Positions 37,730 through 49,267 of a stretch of DNA of 64,000 bases are shown piece by piece. Below the pieces are notes generated by a model, which was not told the origin of the DNA, made no database searches, and saw only the letters and a list, made by a program, of their open reading frames with translations. The translations under genes and the position numbers were made by a program. Each line of letters begins with the position of its first letter. Position 1 is the first letter of the stretch. The stretch spans positions 25,591 through 89,590 of the forward strand of contig KN880524.1 of NCBI GenBank assembly GCA_000934385.1, in the 5' to 3' direction. This stretch comes from Cylindrobasidium torrendii FP15055 ss-10. Its lineage: Eukaryota > Basidiomycota > Agaricomycetes > Agaricales > Physalacriaceae.

Positions 37730-38026
37730 ACAGGCAGATGCCTTTAGATATGTCTGACCGACTAACGCATTGCTAGGAAATATCAGTTATCATTATTTAC
37801 GCGACCGCATAAGTAGCTACTAACACCTGGGCCGTCCATCCACTGCTATCTCACCGACCACCCCAATGGTTATGCTTTTTGTCTCATACATGAGCTTCTA
37901 TAACTAGCATGTCGTAAACGAGATCCCAATCGGCAGTCGCCCTCACCTTGGTGTACGGCCTTGAGGCAAGCCGCTATATAAGAATTTTGTGATCGGCGTG
38001 ATCGTGACCCTTTGCTTCTGTATTTC

Positions 38027-40068
38027 ATGGAGGCTTTCCAACTCTTAGCCCGTGGGGGTGTCCAATTCGACAGGAAACGGTTCCAAACAGACGTGGAGCG
38101 ATTCAACGTCAGCCCAAGCGTCTACCATTTGTATCACAGGTCTAAAGAAGTCACAGAAACCGACAACTAGTAGAACGTCTTCCAAGGCAGATGAAGCTAT
38201 TCCGAACGCGTTGGATTTCTTCAAATATGCTCAGAGCGGTCAAGCAAAGCGCAAAAGTGACAGTCTTGGCAACCCCGAGAGCAAAAAGCGCAAGTTAGAT
38301 AACGAGGATGGAGAACCAGAGCATGAGTCGAACGAAGAGAACCAGCAGGAAGCCGAAGAGAGCAGACCCCAACAACAAAAACATCGTGTCGCTATCAAAG
38401 GCAAAGATGCACCGCAAGCTGCAGATACCTTTGCAGAAATGGCCGAACGCTTCTCGATACCCTCCCAACTTTTGTCGAATCTTGCCAAGTACGATTATCA
38501 TCACCCTACTGCAATTCAATCCCATTGTGTCCCTATCTTAATGGAGGTGCGGTGTACACAAAAAGCTATCACTTCGCGCTGAACTGGCTCATTAGCTACG
38601 AGACCTGGCCGCCATTTCGCCCACTGGAACCGGCAAAACACTGTCATACCTCCTTCCCATTATCATGTCCCTCAAGAAACCGATTTCCCATGCCTCTGAA
38701 GATGATAACTCTATGGGAGCTGGGGCTCGTGCGGTCATACTCGCACCGACTAAGGAGTTGGCGCAGCAAATACACAACGAATGTCTCAAGCTTTGCCAAG
38801 GTCGAAAATGGAGGGTCGTGCTGTTCAGCAAAGCCACAGCCAATACGCTTTCGGACAAGAAATCCCGTGATAGAGTCGGTAAGTATACGCCCTATTCAGT
38901 CACGCTTCGATACCCATGTTTCCAGATATAATCATTTCGACGCCGTTGCGTCTGGCATCCTTTGTAACCTCCAAGTCAATTGAACTTGACAAGTATGGAG
39001 TTCCCATTTAAAAATTTCCTCTAGCTCATGGAATTCAGCGTACGACATCTTGTTCTCGATGAAGCAGACCGCATGCTCGATGCCGAATTCTTGGACCAAG
39101 TCCAAGAAACTATCACTGCCTGCACTCACCCACAGTTGCAGAAGGCCGTGTTCAGCGCTACTCTTCCAGCTGGTGCCGAAAAGATAGCCCTCGACATGAT
39201 GCGCAATCCTGTCCGGATTGTAGTGGGTCTTAAGGACACACCTTTACCTCTCATTGCCCAGTCTCTCACCTACGTCGCGGACGAGCCTTCGAAATTGCCT
39301 AGTCTCTTGACCCATCTTGCTCAACCGTACAACCCGCCGGTCCTCATATTCACATCCACTCAACCTCGCGCGTCTTCCCTGGCCGAAGAGCTCGTTCTAA
39401 ATTCAATACCCAATGTCGACTGTCTTCATGCTGGCATGACAAACAAGGAGCGAGAGGATGCTTTGCGTCGTATGCGTCAAGGGCAAAGCTGGATAATGAT
39501 TTCAACGGAAGTCATGGCTAGAGGTTTGGATTTCAAGGGCGTGCGGGAGGTGATCAACTATGATTTCCCCACCAGTGTTCAAAGTTATATTCACCGTATC
39601 GGTATGACGACTCGTTCCTTCCTATACGCAGTAAACTGACTAAAAACAGGCCGAACTGGGCGCGCAGGCCGTGAGGGTAAAGCAACCACCTTTTTTACCA
39701 ATGAAGACGCTCCTTACCTCAAAGCGTATACTCCTTTTCTCACTCTTCCTTCCCCGAACTCACTTCAAGCGACAGTATCGCCAATGTGCTCCTTCAATCA
39801 GGCTCCCCGGTACCCGAATGGATATCGAAGCTCCCGAAACCATCGAAAATGAAGCGCAAACAGATGGGCAAGGTTGCGCGCGGAGACTCGGTCAACTGGG
39901 CGCGCAATGTCGGGAAACGCGATGCTGTCAAGAGAAGGTATACTGTTTCCCTTTTGCTGTCAATGTTGTCTCAATGCGATTCGCAGGGACATGGTGGCTG
40001 GCTCGAAGCGACGGATAAAGAAAGCAACGAACAACACAAGCCCTGAGCCTGAGCTTGGAGAGTCATAA
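38027..40068 (+). CDS. ROK1: ROK1/DDX52 DEAD-box rRNA-processing helicase
   Basis: Rok1 (DDX52) is a nucleolar RNA helicase needed for early 18S rRNA processing. The N-terminus MEAFQLLARGGVQFDRKRF matches the DDX52 start, and a 49-base intron (about 38110-38158) joins it to NALDFFKYAQSG, the conserved LDFF block. Helicase motifs: YDYHHPTAIQ (Q motif), SPTGTGKTL, APTKELAQQI, STPLRL, LDEADRML, FSATLPAGAE, MARGLDFKGV and HRIGRTGRAGREG. The C-terminus is basic (KPSKMKRKQMGK, then GSKRRIKK), as expected for an RNA-bound nucleolar protein. About seven introns are used, and the stop is at 40066. It follows the carrier gene on the same strand. Confidence 0.95.
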
Positions 40069-40720
40069 AGGAATGTGCGCCCATATAGAAAGCAGTACTT
40101 TGGGTAGTAATCCAGATTAGGCCAAAGCTTATATCGATGACACGCGTCGTGTACGCCCGTTTCTGCTTCGCCCTTGCTTTGTGGACGTATGTGACATACA
40201 ACGAGTGGCACGCAGCCACCACGCTTCTGGCCTCGTCCCGCCTATCTGCGGGAAGCGTCTCTCCTTTGACATGACAGTTTGGGAGAATGGACCATGCCGA
40301 GGATATATGATTGTGACTATAGCTGCAGCTGCTGGTATTTGTTGTCGTGCTTCGGTGCGATTCCCTTCTGACGATGAAATTGTTGTATTTCTTTCGTGCC
40401 ACTTTCCACCGTACATTTTTGGCACAAAGTCCTGCGAGCAAAATCAGCTTGAGTATTGTTCAACCACGTGAACTTTAATATCCATCCACAACGGTGACAG
40501 AGTACACGCGCACGTGGATGTGCAAAGTATCCAGGCCGCCTCACCTTCGTTTCTCTTCTCGCTATCACACGCAACGTGAATACTGTCGAGAGCAAGCTCA
40601 CATTACCTGACTGCTCCCAATCGTATAAATATCGACCGGCACTATGGGTGCTTTACTATCTTTCCCACTTCTAGTCTGTCCACGACCAACAACCCAACAA
40701 CTACTACAGCATCCATCCAC
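40069..40720. other. Intergenic region with two CACGTG boxes upstream of the HMG gene
   Basis: No gene is supported. CACGTG E-box palindromes occur at 40465-40470 and 40511-40516, and a TATA-like element lies at 40624-40630. The left part is the 3' side of ROK1. Confidence 0.5.
40624..40630 (+). promoter_or_regulatory. TATA-like box of the HMG-box gene
   Basis: TATAAAT lies 91 bases before the proposed ATG at 40721, a plausible distance for a fungal TATA box with a short leader. Two CACGTG elements lie 110-160 bases further upstream. Confidence 0.5.
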
Positions 40721-41813
40721 ATGCTTCCTACAGTTCATACCATGCATCCATACACAGATACTCGTCGCTCTCGCCGTCTATCCCGGCAGGTCCCAGTTAC
40801 TTATGATGGTAAAGATTTGCCACTGCAAACCCGTGCCAATTCTAATCATCTGTCAGAGCACGGCTGGGAGAGTACCACCTCTACATGCCTGACCAGCGAT
40901 ATCGATACATCCCCGCGCACAATTTCTTCGCCTGCTATCACTGCTGTTCCTTCCCGGTCCCGCCGTGCTTCTCGAAAATCGGGCACACACATTCCCCGGC
41001 CTTCAAACGCATTTATCGTGCGTCTATCCATCCTCCTTCCTCATATCATACATAAGCCCACACTAGCTCTTTCGTTCGTGGTACATCCAATATACCAGTG
41101 AGCGACAACACGCTGTTATCAGCCAAGACGCGGGCAACGCCTGGCACGTGCTCCCAGTAGAGCAGCAGGAGTACTGGCGACAACAAGCGCTGCTGAAGAA
41201 ACTCGAACACGCCGCACGATACCCCAACTACCAATACGCCCCTGGGAGCAACAAGCCCAAGCGTAGCAAGACCAAGCACACTTCCAAGCATACGAATACG
41301 TGCGCAGGAGTTACTCGCTGCGAGAAGGCTGCACGCCAGGTCTCCCCGCCACCCCGCACCGAGAAAGTGCCGCCCCTTCCTTCCCCCTCCGACACTACTT
41401 CAGCATCAGACCCATCTTCCCAGCTGCAGATAGATTCGGCGGAGTTCTACTTTGTCCCAACCGATGAAATCCCACCACTCGACTTGTACGCCCCAGCGCC
41501 TGGAGAGCCTGTGTTTGTGATGGTACGTCTGCGTCCTGCTGGATTTGAAACGACACTCAAAGTCTTCGCTCTCTAGGATATCTGTACACCGCTTGTGCCG
41601 TCCCAGCACGACATAATGCTGTCGCAAGCGGCTGATCCCCTCGACGACCTCGACTACACATCCGAGACATGGGCGCACTTGGACCAACCATTGCTGTCCA
41701 CAGACGATATATGGAAAACTCCTGGGGTATGTTCCGACGACTATGGGGCGCTCTCTGCGTCATCGTCCTACACCTTCCCATGGTCAATGTCCGAGGAGCG
41801 TGCCATGTACTAA
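40721..41813 (+). CDS. MATA-type HMG-box transcription factor
   Basis: The protein carries one HMG box: HIPRPSNAFI, then across an intron LFRSWYIQYTSERQHA, NAWHVLPVEQQEYWRQQA and ARYPNYQYAP, with a basic tail (KPKRSKTKH). This is the sequence-specific MATA/ROX1-like subfamily, which in basidiomycetes includes regulators of mating and fruiting such as Prf1 and Mat2. The box is slightly short in its middle (the usual ISKIIGxxW is ISQDAGNAW). The N-terminus has a basic segment (TRRSRRLSRQ), and the C-terminal half is proline-, serine- and acid-rich, possibly activating. A second intron lies near 41525-41575. ATG 40721 is preferred; an in-frame ATG at 40742 would shorten it by seven residues. It converges with CCA1. 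Confidence 0.88.
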
Positions 41814-41998
41814 TCCATGAATTTACGACGCGGACTTTATGCATACTTTCCATTACTTACCAAGCATCACGAAAATTCCACAACACCACGACAGTATGCT
41901 GAGTATAAGCGCTCACAAAATGTATGATTACCTTCATAGTGTATATATGTATCTGTTATAATACACCCCCGCTTAGGCGGGTCCACATAAATTCCATG

Positions 41999-44141
41999 CT
42001 ACACCTTGCTCGCCTTCTTCCGTGTTTGCTGCTTTTGCATCTTCGATGGACCGCTTAGATCAAGTTTTCCCGTGTCGCGTTGGGTAAGCATAAAGGTTCG
42101 GCATTCTTCTTGCGTACCCTCTGGGTGCTCGAATTGCCACTCCAGCACTTGCTCTGTTGCACGGGCGATCCATGGTCCAGGACCCATGTTAAACAGTGTC
42201 TGGAGCTCCCCACCCTGCCCAAGAGTGAGTATGCTTTTTCGTGTTTTGACGAGCGACGTACATTGAGTATCGGAGAGATATCGTTGACGTCCACCAACCC
42301 TAACTGCTCCACCCGTGTGACTAGAGCATTGTAAATTTCGATAATAGTAGATGCGGCGGGCCCTACGGTCAAAATGAGTAAATGGTGATTGTGTTTGGAC
42401 TTATGTACCATCGATTATGTGCTCCTCGAGATTGTAGACAGCAGTCAACTCGTGCAAGAGGGAGAACAATACTGTGGAGGTCCAATGTAGCCCTTTGTTC
42501 AATTCGTGGACGACTTTTTCGCGTAATAGTAAAGCTGTAGCAAGGTGAACGGTGATTTCTGTCAAGTGACTTGCACCATACCCAATGCCACACGCTCCGG
42601 CTTGGTAGAGAAATTAGGTGAGGATCGAAGTGTGCGAGAATCTAGCAGTCTTATGGCAGAGAAAAGTGGTGGGACACCATCGAGCATATGCGACTGAGTG
42701 CCCATTTTGAGCGATTCTCGAATCGCGGCTTCAGCTGCCTGAACTTGTTTTCCTTTCTTGTCGGTATAAGTCGTGCCTATAAATGGGGACAGGGCAGATG
42801 CAAGGAAGAGACGGCCTCTGCACGATGGATTGTCGCGAGCAGAGAGTGTGAGCCGGGGGTGGACGTCGATCAAACCGGGCAGGCTCGTAGGGCCCTCCAA
42901 AATGGACGTCAGAACCGCCGCATATTTGAGGGGAAGGTTGCGAATTTCGATAGGTGTCTCCCTTCGTGTTGAGCTCATTCTATAAGCAAGGTATTTGGCA
43001 GCCGGGCCCTCAAACTTGTTAGATAAGTCAGACGGATATGTGCAGAAGATGGCCTCCCAAAGGTCTGCATCGTGTATCAACTTCAACGCGTGAAGTGGGC
43101 TTCGTCCTTGGGAGAATAAGTCTAGGAGCGGTGCGAACCATGTGAGGCTGACCATGCATCATTTTGAACAACTCGTCACCAACTCGTTCTCGCGATACCT
43201 TGGCCACCAATGCATCCTGAAATGGATGTCAAGTGATATAGTGGGGAGCTGTGTCGTAAAGACCTGGATTTCGGTGTCCTTCAATGCGTGGTGAAGGTCG
43301 TCCGCGAATGAGAACCCGAATCGGCTGGCAAAGCGGACGCATCGCAGAGCACGAAGTGGGTCATCCAGGAATGTTTCTCGCGGCGCCAACGGCGTTCGAA
43401 CGATGCCATGTCGAAGGTCGTCGATACCCTGTAGCAATTTAGGGATGGATGGCTGCAGAAAACAATGTGCCAACCTTTTTGGTGAAATCTTCAACTTCGC
43501 GCGTGTGCGCGTTGTAGAACAATGCATTGATGGTTATATCGCGTCTTAGCGCGTCTTGCAACGGCGTTCCATAGGTCTACCAGAGCATGAGACGAATGAT
43601 GATTCCTTGATATAACCTGCCTACAATACCCGTTGGGATGCGACTGTTTGCTGCGTATTCCTCGCTCCGCAGGTTAACAAAATCGAGATCAATATCCAAG
43701 AGCTTGAGCTTCGCAGTTTCGAGGTGTTTGGATTGGTCCGGATTGACCTCTACAACGGATACATTGCTGGATTCGATTCCTTTACGCGTCACGAGCTCTT
43801 TCAGGTGTTCAGCAAAGGGCTTTCCCATCATGTCCGACAGTGCAATGTCGATGTCATTGCTATATGAGCCAAGGAGCTGGCGGCTGTTCATGAGCTCGGA
43901 TTATGTTTCGCATCACTGTTATGCGCACTTTGTCCCGGACCCAACCACCAGCTATTCGACAAGAGGTACTAATGCCATTGCCCTTCAGATCGGCTGCACA
44001 TTCGTTGAGTAGACCGCACAGCTTGTCTTCGGCGTCTGTGAGGTCGATACGAAGCACGTCGGGAACAGAGATTGGCGGGGGTATCGGCGGTGGCATCCTA
44101 CGAATTCGAGTTAAAGTCGAGTAACAAACTCGCAGAGTCAT
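41999..44141 (-). CDS. CCA1: tRNA nucleotidyltransferase (CCA-adding enzyme)
   Basis: This class II nucleotidyltransferase adds CCA to tRNA 3' ends in the cytosol, nucleus and mitochondria. Motif A is split by an intron: RIAGGWVRDKLLGSYSNDID, with the catalytic D-x-D. It is followed by RRDITINALFYN, DPLRALRCVRFASRFGF, and VSRERVGDELFKMM of the neck region. The C-terminal body is helical and ends in a lysine-rich tail (KMQKQQTRKKASKV). Six or so short introns are used. Two in-frame ATGs, 44141 and 44096, bracket MTLRVCYSTLTRIRR, a short arginine-containing leader. Yeast CCA1 uses several starts to reach mitochondria and cytosol, and the same looks likely here. It is divergent from VAC8 (175 bases between the outermost starts). 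Confidence 0.95.
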
Positions 44142-44316
44142 AAACAGACGAGAGGCCCGTTACAGATGAACGGAGGACACTCGGCAGCTGCCGATCGCGT
44201 GGGCTACCTTAAACATTTGACTTTCCAACCTCGACCCGCTCTCCCATCCTGCTCTTCTTGATTGACTGCCGTCGTCGTCCCCCCGTCGTCCAGCACACCT
44301 AACTGCATTTTAAACG

Positions 44317-46630
44317 ATGGGAAACTCTGTTAGCTGCTGTGACTGTCGTGCGTTTTTCATTACCACCGTCACCCATCTATTGGGCGCTCAGCTATCCGAC
44401 AGTTTCTTCCCGCAAGTCGCAGGCGTACGAGCCGCTTCTGCTTGAGAATGAGCGCGAGGCCGTTGCCGACCTTCTCCAGTACCTCGAGAGTATGCCTGGA
44501 TTCCAACGTATGACATCCGCCCAAACTAACACGACTAATTAGACAGGACAACGACCAACTTCTTCACCGGCTCTCCACTCACTGCCCTCACTACACTTTC
44601 GTTTTCCGACAATGTCGACCTTCAACGCAGTGCCGCCCTAGCGTTCGCAGAAATTACCGAGAAAGAGGTCCGTCCGGTGGGCCGGGACACGCTGGACCCC
44701 ATCCTCTTCCTTCTCAGTAGTCTCGATACCGAAGTGCAGCGTGCGGCGAGCGCAGCTCTTGGAAATCTGGCTGTAAACAGTGCGTTACCCGTGCTCTCCC
44801 CATCCTGCCTGCCTGCCATGCTTATATCTGTTCCGTAGCCGAGAACAAGCTCCTCATCGTCAAGCTGGGAGGCCTTGAGCCTCTGATTCGCCAGATGCTT
44901 AGTCCCAATGTCGAGGTTCAGTGCAACGCTGTCGGCTGTGTAACGAACTTGGCCACACATGGTGAGCCGTCTTATCTGCCGCCCCTGATGGAATTGGCCG
45001 CTTAGACTGCCCCAGACGACAACAAGACGAAGATCGCCAAGTCCGGTGCACTTGTCCCGCTCACCAGACTTGCACGCTCGAAGGATATGCGCGTTCAGCG
45101 CAATGCCACTGGCGCTTTGCTCAACATGACACACTCCGGTATGTGCTCATAAAATGGAAATGGAAAAAGGCCTTCATGATTTGCTCCAGACGAGAACCGG
45201 CAGCAGCTTGTGAATGCTGGCGCAATTCCTGTGCTTGTCAGTCTTCTCAACTCCCCGGATACGGATGTACAATATTACTGCACGACTGCCCTCAGTAACA
45301 TTGCAGTGGATGGTATGCAATTCAACACATGAACCGCATCGGCGACGACTAAGAAATTTTGGCAGGTACCAACCGGAAGAAGCTGGCGCAGAGCGAACCT
45401 AAGCTTGTTTTCAGCCTCGTTCAGCTGATGGACAGCCCGAGCCTGAAGGTGCAGTGCCAGGCTGCACTTGCCCTTCGTAACCTTGCCAGCGATGGTCAGC
45501 ATTTCGCGCACGTGGAACTCACAGTGGCTGAACATTTGGCAGAGAAATACCAATTGGAGATTGTCAAATGTGAAGGCCTTCCTTCTCTTCTCCGTCTTCT
45601 GCAGTCGACATACTTGCCTCTCATTCTATCGGCCGCCGCTTGTGTCCGCAACGTCTCTATCCACCCGCTCAACGAATCTCCCATCATCGAGTCAGGCTTC
45701 CTCCAGCCTTTGATTGGTCTTCTCTCCTTCAAAGACAATGAGGAGGTCCAATGCCACGCTATCTCGACCTTGCGCAATCTGGCTGCCAGCTCCGAGAAGA
45801 ACAAGACTGCTATCGTCAAGGCTGGCGCAATTGAGTCTATCAAAGAACTTGTTCTCCAGGTGCCGATGAATGTCCAGAGCGAGATGACGGCGTGTGTTGC
45901 TGTTCTTGCCCTCAGTGGTGGGTGAACTGCTGCAATGTACGAACCATCGCTGACGACACTGGTAGATGAATTAAAGGGCAAACTATTGGAAATGGGTATT
46001 TGCGAAGTCCTTATCCCGCTCACCAGCTCTGCTTCCTCTGAGGTTCAAGGCAACAGCGCTGCCGCACTGGGTAACCTCTCGTCAAAGGGTTCGTGTGCAT
46101 GTGCTTTTTTCGTTGACTCATCTCACTGATACTTCCCAGATGGACGGCCTCAACAGGATGATTACTCTGCATTCAATGATGTTTGGGAGCAACCAGAGGG
46201 TGGTATGCACCAATACCTTTACCGCTTCCTCACCTCTCCGGATGCTACTTTCCAACATATTGCCGTCTGGACCATTGTGCAACTCCTCGAGTCCGGCGAC
46301 CCACAGCTCATTAGCAACATCCGGAGCTCTTCTCTTCTCCTTCCGAACATTCGCAGCCTCGCAGATTCCGGCGCCTCTTCGCCCTCCGAGTCTGTCGACT
46401 CGAGACGCTCGAACAGCCAGATGTACGACGATGAGACCGATAACGGTGATGGTCAGGGCGAGATCCAGCTGCTGTCCCGTCGTATCCTCGAGTTCACGGA
46501 TGGTGACGACGGTCTCCCGTCAAGCTTGGCTGGATCGCATATGCAGCCGGGGTCGTCGGTAGGGAGCTCGCGGGATGATGAGCTGAGGCGGAGTGTGCGC
46601 GAAGCTTTCGCTCCTGGCTCCCACCGGTGA
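44317..46630 (+). CDS. VAC8: VAC8 vacuolar armadillo-repeat protein
   Basis: Vac8 tethers the nucleus, autophagy machinery and myosin adaptors to the vacuole membrane. The start [10 protein letters not shown] has the N-myristoylation glycine at position 2 and nearby cysteines for palmitoylation. Exon 2 restores [19 protein letters not shown]. About eleven armadillo repeats follow, with canonical units such as [59 protein letters not shown] and [19 protein letters not shown]. Many introns fall at repeat boundaries, after NLAVN, NLATH, NMTHS, NIAVD, NLASD and NLSSK. The C-terminus is a serine/acid-rich extension of about 110 residues past the usual fold. The start is fixed by the lipidation motif. 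Confidence 0.97.
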
Positions 46631-47309
46631 GTGGGAAGTCGTGTAGGTATTAAATGTTCGGCTGGGCTGGCATAAATCCTCTTTTGACTTGGACTACTTA
46701 TACGTACCCCAGCGCGTCGTATCTTTTTACCTGGTGGTCGGACGTGTTTCTACTTGTTCCTATCGTTATAATGTTTTCTGCTGTTCATAGTTTCCTCCAT
46801 ATCCCCTACGGTACCAGTAGCTGTTACATATGCATTCTTATGCGCCATTGTTTACATGACTGCACGAATGCAGAACGTATGGGTTGCACATCAATGCCAC
46901 TGGCGACAGACAATAGTAGTAAGCGGCTGAGAACGCGTGGTTGTCGTCACCCTGTCAGGCTCTGGGCAACGCTTTCATTTTCAATTACAATCCAATCAAT
47001 GGATGAACAATACACGTTTCTGCATTTCCTACCACCGCGCACACCGCGAGGCGCCCTTGTAGTACCAAGAGAAGCTGGGCCACTATCCCCGTTTGGCGCT
47101 CTTATTTGCCCCCGAGTTCCGACCACACTCCTTGTCCTTTCCTCTCATTCACCACCCCGACCGATTTTTTTCGACGGCCCAAAGGCTCTGCGGGCCTTTG
47201 CACCACTGTTCGATCCTCTTGAACCCAACGACTCTAGACGAGCCAGTGCCAGCGCCAATTTATCAACATAGAAATTATTATTTAGCTCGTCCTCCAAACC
47301 AGTATAGAA
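46631..47309. other. Intergenic region between VAC8 and the GH16 gene
   Basis: It contains the 3' side of VAC8 and the promoter of the secreted glycosidase. A 205-codon open frame begins just past the VAC8 stop but has no family signature. I see no other feature. Confidence 0.5.
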
Positions 47310-48962
47310 ATGCGCGCACGCTCTCTCCCATTATCCCTCGCTCTGCTCCTCTCGGTCTCTGACTGCACATCGGCCTCTTTCGTGTCACGGATGCACGACA
47401 AAGCGACAAGACATACCAAGGCGTTTGCCCGAGATATCCGCGCCGCCTTTGCGCCCATTCTTCCACGCCAAGATGACTCTGCACAGCAACGGCTCACATA
47501 CTGCAAACTGACCGACAACGGCCTCACCGGCAACAGTGGCGGCGGCGGCGGAAACACCAGTTCCGGTGAAGGTGCCACTACGTACAGTGGGCATGGAGGC
47601 AGCGGTGGAGGCTGGGGCACGGCAACCGGATCGGCATCTAGTGCTGCGCCCACAGGCTCCTCCGTCAATTCACCGTGGAAACTTGTGCAGGAGCTAGTGA
47701 GTTGCTCCTCTAGATAGTCACAAACAGGTTGCTAACAAAAGGTCAACAGTCGGGCTCCGGATTTTTCGACGAGTCAAACTGGGAGTACTGGAGTTCGAAG
47801 GATCCCACCAATGGATTTGTGGACTATCTTACGGCGTCCGATGGCGTGCGTTCCTCTTTGCTCTTCTAACTGTGTGCTCAACTTTGACCAGTGGGCAAAC
47901 AACCTTCTTGAAATCAACGACGATGGCCATGCTATCATGCGCGTTGAGACGACAGGCACTGTCGGCGATGAAGGACGCAAGAGCATCCGGATACACTCTA
48001 AGAGCACCTACAACATCGGAACCTTGTCCATCATGGACGCAAAGCATATGCCGACTGGTTGCGGATCATGGTGTGTCTGAATAAGCGCAAAGCCTTGGCG
48101 TAGGTTAATTTGGAAATGCAGGCCAGCGTGGTGGAGCAACGGTCCCAACTGGCCCATAGGCGGCGAAATCGACATTCTCGAGGGTGTGAACGACTACACC
48201 AACAACCAGTGCGTTATTGTGCGTGATAGATGGCAATAATTGCTCAAACCATGGCAGATACACCATACACACCGATTCAGGCTGCAGATTAACAACAGAC
48301 GATGCCTCCAAGCTCGACATCACTGGAACTGTTGTCGGCGGTACGAACTGCGCAGCGCACGAAACTGGCAATCAAGGGTGTGGTGTCCGCAGCCCCTCGA
48401 ACGTCTCCTTCGGTGCTGCCTTCAACGGCAACAACGGTGGCGTATATGCGCTCTCTTGGACAGGTTAGCTTCCATTTTCAGCCATTCTAGAATACATGGC
48501 TTACCAACATGTTAGACGAGGGCCTGGCGATTTGGTTTTGGCCAACCGACGAGGTACTGGTTTCTCAAATCCTTCTGATCGCAAACTCACAAGACGATGC
48601 AGGTACCAAGTGATGTGACTGCTGGTACACCTGTTCCGTCAACTTGGGGCACTGCTGCTGCACGGTGGGCCGCATCTGGATGCGACCCTTCCAAGTACTT
48701 CTACGACAACACCTTCATCTTCGACACTACGTTCTGCGGGGACTGGGCTGGCAGTGCTTGGAGCAATTCAGGTCTCCCAGGACAAGAGGAAAGCTGCGCT
48801 GCGCGCACTGGTTATTCTACCTGTGAGGACTACGTGAGGAATAAAGGTGGCTCATTTACCGAAGCTTGTGAGCATGGACCTTGTTCTCCTTGAAGTGCCC
48901 AAAACTCACATCGCCAAATAGACTGGGAAATCAGAAGTGTCAAGTTTTACAGCTTGAAGTAG
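47310..48962 (+). CDS. Secreted glycoside hydrolase family 16, laminarinase type
   Basis: The product is an extracellular endo-beta-1,3(4)-glucanase of the basidiomycete Lam16A type. It starts with a signal peptide ([21 protein letters not shown], cleavage near residue 22), then a basic pro-like segment ending ILPRQDD and a glycine/serine-rich stretch. The GH16 fold begins at [20 protein letters not shown]. The catalytic motif is [12 protein letters not shown], with both glutamates and the aspartate of E-x-D-x-x-E in place. Later come several cysteines ([13 protein letters not shown] and [10 protein letters not shown]), consistent with disulfides, and an aromatic-rich [11 protein letters not shown]. 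Seven introns were placed; the last joins SFTEA to [13 protein letters not shown]. It may act in cell-wall remodelling or in degrading fungal or plant glucans. I see no GPI or carbohydrate-binding module. Confidence 0.93.
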
Positions 48963-49161
48963 ACGGTTGGAAAGTGGTAGCGTAAATTAGTATGACATGA
49001 CATTCACGACCGATGGAGGACTATTTACATTCGCGAATATCTATGGGATAATCTATGGTTTGCTGTGCCCTCATACTGAAAAGGTCTTGCTGACTGATCT
49101 TGCCCGGTCCCGGGGTCGATCCTGGAAGATGCTCGAAGAGAAACAACGACATGCGTAAGCC

Positions 49162-49188
49162 CGACGCGCGTATTCAGTACGCGCGTCG
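49162..49188. promoter_or_regulatory. GC-rich perfect inverted repeat in the BAG-gene promoter
   Basis: Two 11-base arms, CGACGCGCGTA (49162-49172) and TACGCGCGTCG (49178-49188), are exact reverse complements around the loop TTCAG. Each arm contains ACGCG, the core of cell-cycle MCB elements. It sits about 30 bases before the TATA box and could be a dimeric factor site or a DNA cruciform. Confidence 0.65.
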
Positions 49189-49194
49189 CGTTAC

Positions 49195-49201
49195 TGACTC
49201 A
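49195..49201 (+). promoter_or_regulatory. bZIP (Gcn4/AP-1 type) site TGACTCA
   Basis: TGACTCA is the classic Gcn4/AP-1 consensus and is flanked symmetrically (ACTGACTCAGT). It lies 6 bases after the stem-loop and 13 bases before the TATA box of the BAG gene. Confidence 0.5.
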
Positions 49202-49214
49202 GTCTTTTCTAACG

Positions 49215-49221
49215 TATAAAG
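49215..49221 (+). promoter_or_regulatory. TATA box of the BAG gene
   Basis: TATAAAG lies 47 bases before the proposed ATG at 49268. With the elements just upstream it forms a compact TATA-type promoter, the kind common on stress-induced fungal genes. Confidence 0.55.
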
Positions 49222-49267
49222 GCGTCAATTCTATCATATTTCTCCGCATCCGTTCGCTTGGACCATC

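Larger units (their letters stand above)
48963..49267. other. Intergenic region before the BAG gene
   Basis: The left part is the 3' side of the GH16 gene. The right part is a compact promoter with a stem-loop (49162-49188), a TGACTCA site (49195-49201) and a TATA box (49215-49221). Confidence 0.6.

Noticed and set aside
38128..38160. A 33-base intron in the ROK1 N-terminus
   Set aside because: It is too short for the introns seen here, and a 49-base intron a few bases upstream joins the conserved parts in frame.
46654..47271. A 205-codon open frame right after VAC8
   Set aside because: It starts a few bases past the VAC8 stop, has no family motif, and its hydrophobic stretches are explained by T- and C-rich untranslated sequence.
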